Assembly: GCA_015501075.1 (NCBI GenBank)
Contig: JADNYJ010000869.1
Coordinates: forward strand, 1-10,945
DNA length: 10,945 bases
Origin: Gymnopilus junonius
Taxonomy: Eukaryota > Basidiomycota > Agaricomycetes > Agaricales > Galerinaceae
Reading direction: 5' to 3'
Made by a program: the position numbers and the translations under genes. Shown in pieces: positions 1 to 8,997 of this stretch (position 1 is its first letter; every line of letters starts with the position of its first letter). The notes beneath the pieces were generated by a model. It did not search any database. It was not told the origin of the DNA and worked only from the letters and a program-made list of their open reading frames with translations.

Positions 1-138
1 GGTGGGAGAGAGCAACAGGAGATGACATGAAGAAGGGTGGTTGCATTAGATCTATTGGAAGGAAGGAGGATAATTGATGGCTTAGTCATACTCCCTCTGG
101 AAGAAGCTTTTGTCAGCATCTGCTATCTTATCTATTTG
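1..138. repeat. Left terminal inverted repeat arm
   Basis: Base n pairs with base 7803-n for every n from 1 to 138, with no mismatch on direct comparison. Identity stops at 139/7664. The arm begins GGTGGGAGAGAGC and its inner end is CTATTTG. It is purine-rich and includes a GGAAGGAAGGAGG run near 57. It starts at the window edge, so it may extend further left. Confidence 0.95.
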
Positions 139-1004
139 CTAAAAATCAAAGTAGTCTGCCTCTTCACACCTTGGATGCATGCCCTTCTTCCACAGATCCT
201 GGTTATGCTCAATGATTTTGTTAGATAGCATTTCTCACAGGAGTACAGGCGCACCTAGTCAGAATCATGATCGTACAAGTCAACGAAGGAGGTCAAATAT
301 CCTTTCTGTAGTGTTGTCCCTTAAACAACAGTATTCCCCGAAACCTCTTTGTTACGATGGTCTGTAGGTATAGCAATCACCTTTGGCAAGTTTCTGAGAA
401 GACCATCTAAATGAATATGCGAATGCAAATTCATGGGTACTTCACGAAGCTTGTGAAGGGTGATAAGTCGCGCCCAAGCTTGTGAAGCCTGGGAGGGACC
501 TCCAATACTTCAGAAGCGCCTTGATGGACCCTGTTATTCAGAATGCAATGACCAGTGCAACACATCGAAGATGTAAGGCCAACATCGAGTGTTGAGTGGC
601 ACTGATAGCTGTGATGGAGACAAATTGAGAGGCTTGAAGGACCATCTGTGGGATGGTCGAAGAGTTATGAAAAAGGCGAGGTCCCTTTCAATCTGAAATG
701 ATCATCATGCGATGAATGACTGAAGAGGACATTGAACTTACCATATGTCTCCAAGCAATCTTCCTCCTCACATCCTGTGATGGTTAGCACCTCTGGGCCA
801 TCCAGGACACTGTGGACTTGTCCTTGAAGTGGGAGGGCAGGTCGTGGTCACAAGTTGAAGGTAGATCCGTGAAGACAAGGTCTCAAACAAAGTGAGCATT
901 TCAGAGTATATAAATGCCACTTACTTTGACTGACAACCCTATCGTCTCCAACAAATTCAGCACATTCTTGGCCCAGCTCTCGCCTCATCGGAGTTGTGTT
1001 AGCC
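139..1004. other. Unidentified element interior, partly coding-like on the minus strand
   Basis: No complete gene can be supported here. On the minus strand a short open stretch from 817 to 742 reads VLDGPEVLTITGCEEEDCLE and runs to a plausible intron donor (gtaag at 741-737), with an AG acceptor about 50 bp further on. Beyond that the frame is broken. The next minus-strand stretch contains protein-like but interrupted sequence such as KLREVPMNLHSHIH. The part nearest 1004 may be the eroded continuation of SPT6, but the alignment from memory fails after the motif SVLAISWGKG. The short plus-strand frames at 37-367 begin inside the repeat arm and have no recognisable product. Confidence 0.4.
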
Positions 1005-2906
1005 TTTGCCCCATGAAATGGCGAGTACTGACATTGCCAATTCTCCATATTTAAGTTCATGCATTAGATAGGGAGCCACATCAACTCACTGGCAGCTGTG
1101 AGTAAATATCAGAGGCATAAACTATCAAGGGATCTCACCTGTCACAACTGTACACTACATTGGAAAGCGAGGAAATCTTCCACCTCTTCCTGGATGTATT
1201 CACAAGTCCACTTTACCGCGGCTGGAATTAAATGCTGATCTATCACCTCTTGAACGACAAGGGAGCACTCCGCATTCCACATCTTCACAGGATCACTGAA
1301 ACTGTCCGAAGAGATTGCATCTAGCAACCGTTGTTCGAAGGCTGACTTAACTTTGGGTGCCACAGAAATATCGACAGTCACCAAATGTTCAGTTTCGGCG
1401 GCCAAAATATGCAGGAATTGAGCAGAATCAAGCATGTTAGCAATGGGTTTCTGTAGTAAGTACTTGAAATTCTGCATTCAAATGATCAGAAACCAAGTCC
1501 CAAGGGATATGTTACAGGGGCTTACGAAGTATGAATGGTTTTCGTCGACTTTTGTAATACCATGCTCAGTAGGCTCGACCGTCACTCAAGCATCTTCCTT
1601 GAAATTTTTACGAATATGACTGCGAAGAAGGGGGTCTTTGCCGAGTTCCGTGGATAAAATCAGATGAGCTTTTCATAGCAGTTCTTCCAGTGCTTGAGCT
1701 TTTGCAGGATCGACATCTGCAAACTGCTCTGCACATGCAACCGGATTTAAATCTTCATCATTGACAAAGTGGACGTGATGAGAAGCGAGGAAATTCAAAA
1801 CAACTTGATGTGGCTGGATACCGAATTTCTAATGTATTTCAGTCAACTTCATGCGGACTTATTTCATTTACAATACTCACCTCAGCCAATTTTGAGATGA
1901 TACTCTTCTTCATAACCTCATAGGCAAAGATACGACTGGGTGTTTTGCACCTTTTCATGGCTAGATCAGGTTCATCGTCATCGTGGAAGTGGAATTCGGG
2001 CAGTGAATCCTGTTTCTCGTCCTTGTATTTCATCGATAACCACTCTGTGGCATCCACTACAAGTTCTACACTGTCGATCTGAGGCTGTATTTCTTCCTCG
2101 TAGTATTCATCCTTGACTTGCAGCCTCTCATATGACAGTGAAAGAGCTCGACGGCATTCCAAAAGGGATCTATACTTCTGCCCCCATGAATAGATTCACC
2201 AGAGTTCATCAAGCTCTAGCAGTTCAAAATGAGACTTGATATCATTGATGTCAAAATGATAGATATAGTCATGCTTATGAGCCCAAATATATGGAACTTC
2301 ATATTCCTCAACAAATAGCTGATGAAGGGCAAAAGTCACTGCTAAGACAAGGGCACCTTTGAGGTGCTGGAATTTTCTGTCAGGAGTAAAAAACTCCTTA
2401 GTTTTTTGAGGAGAAAGCCGGGTAGTGACCCACATTGCTGCACCTCCTAGATCTCCTTCAGTCAGTTGGGTGTGAGATGATAAAGTCGATGATGGTGACA
2501 ATGAAGAAGTAGCTAGCTGCATTTACCCAGGGATATCTTGAGCACGAATGAGATCATCGTCATCTGTTAGCATATGCTTTCAGATTTCCAAAGGTTCGAA
2601 CACCTGTTATTTCCAAGTTAGCAACATTTTGAAGGTAAAAAATCCAGCTTCCTCACATCCTGATACTTCATTTCCGGTTTGAACTGTTCATCCTCTACCT
2701 CTCCTTCCTCATCCCCAACCAATGGCCAGTCGTATTCATGACCGTCTCCGAAAACATCATGGATCTCATCCCATGCACTGTAAAGGTATATATGAATGAA
2801 GAAAGTAGAAGTGATACAAAGCATACTTGGCGTCAATTCCAGCCAATTCTGGATGAACCCGTACCCTTTTATGGCGATCTGTTCTTGCTTTTTTCCTGCC
2901 TTCTAG
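1005..2906 (-). pseudogene. spt6: SPT6 transcription elongation factor, partial and decayed, introns retained
   Basis: Spt6 is a nuclear histone chaperone that travels with RNA polymerase II. The pieces, read 2906 to 1005, follow the native protein order. A basic segment ends in HPELAGIDAN. Next is AWDEIHDVFGDGHEYDW, the conserved motif that binds Spn1/Iws1. Then come KYQD-VFEP, the helical core (MQLATSS, VPYIWAHK, IDSVELVVDATEWLSMKYKD), the stretch HQVVLNFLASHHVHFVNDED, MLDSAQFLHILAAE, and finally VDVAPY with SVLAISWGKG at the start of the YqgF fold. Short GT-AG introns are visible at 2778-2826, 2604-2656 (with a CTAAC branch site), 1829-1880, 1472-1525 and 1096-1138, so the copy came from genomic DNA and not from mRNA. 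The acidic N-terminus and the HhH, DLD, S1 and tandem SH2 regions are missing. At least seven in-frame stops (for example in EI*KHML, ELW*IYS and ELL*KAHL) and a frameshift near 1090 rule out a working protein. Confidence 0.9.
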
Positions 2907-3472
2907 CTTATATGCACTGTCGAGAAAAAGAAATAACTCACTTATTGACTGTCAATCTTATCATTCGCTTTATCCCCCAGTGCATCTTCAGTCACCATGG
3001 TCATTGGGAAAGGAAGCACCAGCATAGATGGGAAGGGGCTCCCTGGGTTGGTCTACACATCTGTGGGTTCGATCTCAGTGAATAGAGGTGGAAAAATTGT
3101 GTCCTAGGAGTCTTTTGGCTGCGACTTCTTCGAATTCACGACAGCTCATCTACAGCTGGTATTGCATTCCTAGAGCAATCTAGGGTGAATGAAGGCAATT
3201 AAGGCAGCAGGTGATGGATGACGACAATGAACAGCTGCCCGATGGAAAGGGCGTGATGTGGATCTGAAGAGACGAAGGTCTAATGGACACACCGCCACCA
3301 CCGTTGTAACACCCGAAGCTATTAATAACCTGTGTATGAGAAATCGGAATTTTCACAATTTGCGCTTCCCAGGTTTATGGGTACAGATAAGCTGGCTTGA
3401 CATTCTGAAGTCCTTCCAACTAAAACATTGAGTTATTTTATTTACATAGATATGCAAAGAAGTCATGCCCGT
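2907..3472. other. Spacer between SPT6 fragment and transposase
   Basis: No gene is supported. The minus strand has a short frame at about 3001-2950 reading VTEDALGDKANDKIDSQ. It ends at a donor-like gtgagt about 40 bp before the first clear SPT6 codons, so it could be one more SPT6 exon or an unrelated remnant. The open plus-strand frame at 2738-3085 lies mostly antisense to the SPT6 exons and is not considered a gene. The sequence from 3086 to 3472 just downstream of the transposase stop is presumed 3' untranslated or filler, and no clear terminator was recognised. Confidence 0.4.
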
Positions 3473-6400
3473 CTACCAAATCATCTGATAGCTATATTTA
3501 GTGAGCCAATTATTGATATAAAATGTGTTCGAAAGATCTAACACATTTTCCGAATTCCATTCTCTTGGGACATTGTCCTTGGGAAATGCAGGAAATAGCA
3601 TACAACTTTGATGAATGTGTCCCAAGGAATGATTGCCCCTGGCATTCTTGTTTGTTGTGAATTCCACAGCCGCTTGATGCGGTACATCATTCCATGTCTC
3701 TCTTCGGCTGCACGAGCAAGGGAAGAATACCATTCGACATAAGCTAATGGCCCCTGAGGCCAGTTAGATAGAAGGTCTCTAGGTCCAAGAACAGTATCAA
3801 GTTTCTTAGGCAGGGTAAATATGACTTTAATCCGCCCAACTCTTGTGCCTGAATAGTAAGCAATAATAAATCAAGCTTAGAAAGATTGAGTGTTTTTCTG
3901 CAAGACATACCTTCCAGTCCTGTGGACTCAGCACTTTCTTTGATAGGAACAATGACCATGTTGAAACATCCATGAGGGTGCTTTGCAGATTTTGATACTG
4001 CCTTTACAATATCTTTTTCCTCTTCATCGTCATCTATAGCTTCAGGATGAAATCGAAACATGTTGTAGACATCAACCTTCATGAAAGAAAGGGGTATTTG
4101 ATCAAGATGCCTCTGTCCTACTGGTTTATCCATGAAGCGATTCAGGTACTGTTTGAGGTAATATTCAAAATCAGGTGCATCATGCTTTTCATGAATAGTA
4201 GCAATGGATCGACCTAGAAAATTAGGCTGTTTAGCAAGGGTAATTGGCAGAGCTTCCCTTTGAGTGCCACCCTCATTTGTGACTTCAGTACCTGAGGTCA
4301 GAATTTCTTTCTGATAAGCTTCAAATCCAGCTATTTTCTCCTGCCTGGAAAGCCAACATATCATTTGAGGAAATTCATCTCGGTGATTAGAGGCTCTCCA
4401 CCCTAGTTTTGCAAAATCGATGTGGAGTCGCTCAAAAGTTTCAGTATTATAGTTGTCCGTGGTGCCAAAAAGCTTGATGGATTCAATGTAGTGGGTAAGA
4501 GAGTGAAATTTAGGGATGTTAAAATCCTCCCTGATGCCAGTTTGTCTAAAATAATCCTTATGTGTATGAAAACGATCCAAGGTGCCTTGAAGATATCCCA
4601 AAGTTTCCATGTTATGGGTCTTGTATTGGGCAATGTATATGAAATCCAGTAAAGCAGTTATTGCAGCAATACCCATGGTAGGAATTGCTCCAATTAGACA
4701 TCCTAGAAGTATCTTCACCATATTTTTTCTTTCTGGACCAGAGATCTGGGACAATGCAGATAGACCATTTTTGAATTGACGCAGTCTGAGTCCATGGGGA
4801 AGACAGCATATATGCTCATCGAGTTGCTCTGGAGTAAGGATGGATTGACACCATGCGATCAAATGCTTCAATATTCCTTGATATAGCTGGTGTAAGACAT
4901 CTGGAGTAATCACTCTGTTAATATCACACAGAGGAAAACCAGTCCAGAAAGGCTTTGGAACTCCCCCAGCAACCTCTTGAGACATGCAATGGTCATAAAA
5001 TGCATGTGAGTTCTGACCTGCAATGGATTGAGCCTCCTTGAAAATGTCTTCTGTCCATTTCTGTGAGCGGGGATCTTTTGGCTGAGGGTCTTGTAATTCG
5101 GTCACTTTAGCTTTGCATTTTACACAAGTCCCATACTTCAAACACATCACAAGACACTGCTCAGGGTAGTCCACAACATAGCATGAAAGGATCGGGAATA
5201 CCAGGTGTACAGCACCATCTGCGCTCACCATTTCCACCCTGGTATTCCCAGCCATGATCAAGGGCTCCAGAATGATCTGCATGGACTCATGGAACAGCCG
5301 TTGCACCTTTGAACGACGTGCACATTCTGTCAGGTCCTTTCGGTCAATTTTATTGATAGACAGATATCCGATGAGAATGCAAGCTTTCTTGGAAGGCTTG
5401 TGGCAGATAGCCTTTGGTATGTTTCCAATTGTGAGATATATGGGGTAAGCCGATTTGCTTCCAGAGAATTGTGTTAGCTGAGTCTTGTCAGTAGCAATGA
5501 TGACTGGAGCCATTGTAGCACCCAAAGGGAGTTTAGACTGAAATTTAATCAGTAAGGAGAGAGGAAGAGGACATTATACAACACATACCTGGCATACATG
5601 CCACCATTTCGAGGTCCACATTTCAGAGAATATGCAGTTTTTCTTCTCCTTATCAGAGTACATCTTTGCAGGTCTGAATACCATTGTGGGTGAAAGCTCG
5701 GGATCCTTCCAAAGGCTTTTAATTGCCTCAATAGGGTCTCTGAACCTGATGGTATACTTCTCCCCTGGTTGATCCTTGAAAGACAAAAGCTTTGTCTTCC
5801 AAGTGCCTGCCTTTTCTGGCATAGAATCAACTTTTTGATGGAGTGCTCGTATATTGTGGTACGACAAGCCAAGACATTCTACCACCTACAGGACATTAGC
5901 ATTTGCATCCTATATGTATTCCGAAAATTAACGCACCCCTGGAATTTCAAGGAGGTGATCAAAAGCATTATTTCCAGGCCCGTCTTTAATTGCCCACTGT
6001 GCAACCTTCCAATCCAACTCAGAAGCAAAGGGATAGAAAGCATTACCCTCTTCAGCCATTAGAACATCTCCGTGTTCATCTCTGATATCTTGCATGGGTT
6101 TGGGAGGCATATCCTTCTGAAGAACATGCCCAGCTCCTTCCGTCCATACTGTTGCCCTGGAATCTTCTCGATCATCGAAGATCCTCCGGTGATGGCCAGC
6201 GGTTTGACATAGAATAGTATTGGCAGCTGTGGAGGGCCCTGGACCAGCAACGCCACTTTGGGCTAGATCATTTCCTGGGTTTGAGTTCTCGTCACTCTCC
6301 ATTTGGTGTTGAGGGATGAAGTGAAATTCATTAGTGTCAAGTTTCAAAAGAAAAAGTTCGTAAGGCACTGAAACCCCTTCTTCACCATCCCATTCCTTAT

Positions 6401-6569
6401 CAGAATCCTCCTGATTTAAATCAACCAGGTCCAAATTGTCGAAGAGGCCTATATCTCTAAGTTTCCCCTCTAGATAACCACTGCATTTCTTCGAGTTGAT
6501 CAGATGTTTTTGCATTGAGCCGATGAAGGCAAATCTTCTGCCACAGCCAGCTTCACATAAAATGCTCAT
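3473..6569 (-). CDS. Plavaka transposase (CACTA/EnSpm superfamily), four exons, frameshift in the last
   Basis: This is the cut-and-paste enzyme expected to bind the inverted repeats and move the element. The exons are 6569-5937, 5885-5589, 5537-3911 and 3848-3473, separated by GT-AG introns of 51, 51 and 62 bp. They add up to one base short of 978 codons. The start at 6569 is chosen because it puts a CCHC-like zinc finger (C5-x3-C9-x12-H22-x6-C29) at the N-terminus, as is usual in the family. An acidic linker follows, then FYPFASELDWKVAQWAIKDG and SEMWTSKWW. The RNase H-like core shows TDKTQLTQF (D327), SADG (D417), VVDYPEQ (D433), a cysteine cluster near 438-451, ITPDVLHQLYQG (about 521-532), and TETFERLHIDFAKLGW with E676/E679 as candidate last acid. 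The acidic assignments are inferred. Exon 4 reads GPLAYVEWYS and then shifts frame near 3624, after AIIPW. The end, HQSCMLFPAFPKDNVP to the stop, lies in the other frame. A single lost base explains this, so the copy is probably dead unless it is a sequencing error. Confidence 0.92.
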
Positions 6570-7664
6570 GATGTTGGATGTGGGTGGAAGTACACAGATA
6601 TAGGATATAAAAGGGTCTTTGGCAGAGCGACTAGAGATCCATGACAGGTATATACTGACGGCTGAGTCAGACTGCTATAAAATTAGACATGGACCAGATT
6701 GACAAAAGACAGGACACACGAGGGACTACAAATATTGTTTGGAGAGCTTCAAAGTCGGGCGTAAATATGGTGATAGATTTTTGCCAGGCGCCTTGCCATT
6801 GTCAACAGCTTAACCAATTTTCCAGGAATCCTAGCAGCAAATTTGGAATGGATCCAACTAGTCCCTTCAGCTCTTTTCTTTTTGAGTAGGAGCAACTTCC
6901 TTGGGAGGTCCTGCTGTACTTGTCTGCAGAGATCTTTTTCTTCAGTGCATGAATCTTCGAAGACACGAGATTCATGCAGATGTATTGTCAGACTCGCTAG
7001 GTTGGTATCCAGCAGTCTCTGCCTTGAGTCTGGCCTGGACAACAATGTCAAAGAATAGATGTCACAAAACAGCGATAACCTTTACCAAGACTTTAGCAAG
7101 GAAGTTGTCATGGTGGGGGTACTTGTTGTGTTTGGAAATAAAGGCCTTCTTGTATGCATCATAGGACATGTTGATATTTGGACTGGAGGGTGGCTGAATA
7201 AGGAGCATCACATTGAACAATGTCGGGTGGCACAGGATTTCAAATGTACAATGGAAAGCTCCATCGGAAAGAATGCCATGCAGAGGATGGTTTGTAAGAT
7301 AGCCGTGAGTGTCCAACAGAACACGAGCTTTGCTGGATATTCACCAACGGATATTGTTGGGTAGTTGAGGAGAAAGGACAATGAATACAGGATGCCCCTC
7401 GATAACTATAAGAAGCAAAAAATTGCCGACCCAGAAAGGAAAATGCCATTCCACTGCTTTTGGATGCATCAGAACATTTGATGAATTTGATGAGGATAAA
7501 AAATGAGGACACTATTCAGCACTCAAATAAATGAATGCCTGGAAAATAACGTGAACTAGGGTAGCAGTGTGCATTAGCGAGGTGTACGAAAGGCAAGGAA
7601 TATGGAAGTTGATAGAGAAAGATAAAATATGATGCTCCAGTGCCGTTCGATATATATTTATACA
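6570..7664. other. Unidentified 5' part of the element, eroded coding-like sequence on the minus strand
   Basis: This region upstream of the transposase has no intact gene. On the minus strand a frame at 7316-7062 contains GYLTNHPLHGILSDGAFHCT and FEILCHPTLFNVM. It is followed about 10 codons later, in another frame, by FDIVVQARLKAETAGYQ. A third minus-strand frame (7051-6749) is rich in lysine, arginine and leucine. The composition resembles a broken protein-coding gene, but no family was recognised. A TATATATTTATA run at 7650-7661 sits just inside the right arm. The region could hold subterminal transposase-binding repeats, but none stood out by eye. Confidence 0.4.
6649..6654 (-). promoter_or_regulatory. 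Possible TATA box of the transposase
   Basis: TATATA lies about 80 bp upstream of the chosen transposase ATG on the minus strand. It is only a sequence match at a plausible distance. Other AT-rich motifs nearby (TATAAAA at about 6605 on the plus strand) show that such matches are common here. Confidence 0.2.
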
Positions 7665-7802
7665 CAAATAGATAAGATAGCAGATGCTGACAAAAGCTTC
7701 TTCCAGAGGGAGTATGACTAAGCCATCAATTATCCTCCTTCCTTCCAATAGATCTAATGCAACCACCCTTCTTCATGTCATCTCCTGTTGCTCTCTCCCA
7801 CC
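7665..7802. repeat. Right terminal inverted repeat arm
   Basis: This is the exact reverse complement of 1-138, ending outward in ctctctcccacc. The inner end (7665) is sharp: bases 7664 and 7663 already differ from their partners 139 and 140. The outward flank begins agcctaaggg. The matching left flank is outside the window, so no target-site duplication can be tested. Confidence 0.95.
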
Positions 7803-7930
7803 AGCCTAAGGGACTTGCCCTTTACTTCTACGAGTGGCATGCATCCCATGTTATGAATTCCTCTTGCACAAGCAGCAACGGTGCATATTGATTTGCAGGA
7901 TCAAGGATTACAGCTGACTATTTCCTGTAG

Positions 7931-8486
7931 ATGTGACTTTGCCACCGCTTCTAACCTTTCTTACTATGCTCTTCCTGATCTCCAAAACAAGCTTGCAAAA
8001 TTGGAAGCTGAAAAAGCCATTGAAGATGCCAAGGCCGGTGCGGGCATGGATGCCACCAATGCAGAAAGCATCGCTGAGATTGTTGGGAGGTAATTGGTAT
8101 TCCTGTCTCCTGGCAGAGAAGTTGTTGAAGATGGAAGACCCTCTCGGTGCAAGTGGTTGGGCAGCCGGATGCAGCCAAGGCCATTGCCAATGCTGTCAGA
8201 TTATCGAGGAGTGGTTTGGGAATCATATGTTTCTTCACTTGTCTTATCTCTGTTAATGTACTGATCATATTTTTACTTAGTTGCCATGCTGCTCTTTGAC
8301 GACAACAATAGCATGATGCATATCAATGCCTCGAGTATTCCGAGAAGCACTCAATCTCGCGACTCACGGTGCTCCCCCAGGTTACGTTTGCTATGAGCTG
8401 GAGGTTAACTGACTGAGTACATGCTGCATATCCTACTCCATCATTCTCATCGACAAAATCAAGAAGTTTGGGGAATTTGTCTTGCA
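7931..8486 (+). pseudogene. hsp104: HSP104/ClpB disaggregase, internal fragment (frameshifted)
   Basis: Hsp104 is an AAA+ hexamer that pulls proteins out of aggregates. The fragment starts after a clean intron 3' end (tttcctgtag at 7921-7930) with CDFATASNLSYYALPDLQNK, then LAKLEAEKAIED and SIAEIVGR. A 1-nt frame change near 8092 leads to GIPV and EKLLKMED. A decayed intron ends in acttag at 8280. The second nucleotide-binding domain then resumes with LLFDDNNSM, the pore-loop region GAPPGYVCYE, and the Walker B strand IILIDKIKK. About 26 residues holding the Walker A motif, expected between the two parts, are missing. The catalytic Walker B glutamate is replaced by lysine. Similarity stops after GEFVL, where HSP60 sequence begins. 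The middle domain end and the start of NBD2 are therefore all that remain, and the copy cannot be functional. Confidence 0.9.
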
Positions 8487-8997
8487 ATGCTGTCGACCAT
8501 GTAGTCAAATTCCTTTCAGCAAACACCAAGATTGTTGCCACCACTGCTGAGATCGCCCAGGTTGCCACCATCTCCACTAATGATACCTATGTCAGAAACC
8601 TAATCACACAGGCAATGGAGAAGGTTGGAAAGGAAGGGAGACATCACCGTCAAGGAGGGTCACACAGTTGAGGATGAAATTGAAATCACTGAAGGCATGT
8701 TTCGACGAGGATTCATCTCACCCTATGTCATCACGCCATCAAGACTCAGAAGTGTGAATTTGAAAACCCCTACATCCTTCAGCATATCCTTCCTGCCCTT
8801 GAAATCACAGCTCAGAGCTGCCACCTGCTCATCATTATCGCTGAAGATGTCGATGGTGAAACTCTTGCTTCCTTGATTCTGCTGTGGTCAGCTCCAAGTA
8901 TGTGCTATCAAGGCTTCAGGTTTTGGGACAACTGCAAGTCCATCTTGGGCGACGTTGCCATCATCACAGGCAGAACCATCTTACCGACGAGCTCGAC
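8487..8997 (+). pseudogene. hsp60: Mitochondrial HSP60 (chaperonin), internal fragment (frameshifted)
   Basis: Hsp60 is the GroEL-type chaperonin of the mitochondrial matrix. Recognisable pieces in native order are [107 protein letters not shown] and TDELD. They fall in at least three reading frames, with breaks near 8638, 8750, 8875 and 8927. About ten residues expected after NPYIL are deleted. The piece corresponds to roughly the intermediate and apical part of the protein. The N-terminal targeting peptide and ATP-binding equatorial start, the C-terminal third and the GGM tail are absent. It begins directly where HSP104 sequence ends, on the same strand and with no spacer. No intron is seen inside it. 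Confidence 0.92.

Larger units (their letters stand above)
1..7802. mobile_element. Plavaka-type (CACTA/EnSpm) DNA transposon with captured SPT6 fragment
   Basis: The element is defined by an exact 138-bp inverted repeat at its two ends and a Plavaka-type transposase between them on the minus strand. Reading along the minus strand, it holds the right arm, about 1.1 kb of unidentified sequence, the transposase (6569 to 3473), a 566-bp spacer, an SPT6 pseudogene fragment (2906 to about 1005), about 0.9 kb of unidentified sequence, then the left arm. The left arm starts at the first base of the window, so the true outer ends and any target-site duplication cannot be seen. That the arms are this element's own termini is inferred from the layout. 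Two insertions of another repeat in opposite orientation, flanking the locus by chance, would look the same. The identical arms suggest a recent insertion or recent arm homogenisation, although the cargo is old and decayed. Confidence 0.75.

Noticed and set aside
37..228. Open frame starting MVALDLLEGRRI, nearly repeated at 7766-7512 on the minus strand
   Set aside because: The two frames share their first residues only because both start inside the inverted repeat arms. The rest differs and neither looks like a gene.
1005..2906. SPT6 as a retrocopy
   Set aside because: Short introns with GT donor, AG acceptor and in one case a CTAAC branch site are still present.
2738..3085. 115-codon plus-strand frame
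   Set aside because: It lies largely antisense to SPT6 exons and introns that are clearly recognisable on the minus strand, and its translation has no known motif.
4403..4809. Several 60-80 codon frames on both strands
   Set aside because: They are shadows of transposase exon 3, which is open and conserved across the whole stretch.
1..7802. Retrotransposon with long terminal repeats
   Set aside because: The end repeats are inverted, not direct, and the internal enzyme is a Plavaka transposase with no reverse transcriptase or integrase motif.
7803..7930. Target-site duplication or Helitron start next to the right arm
   Set aside because: The left flank is outside the window and no defining terminal motif could be fixed, so nothing was called.
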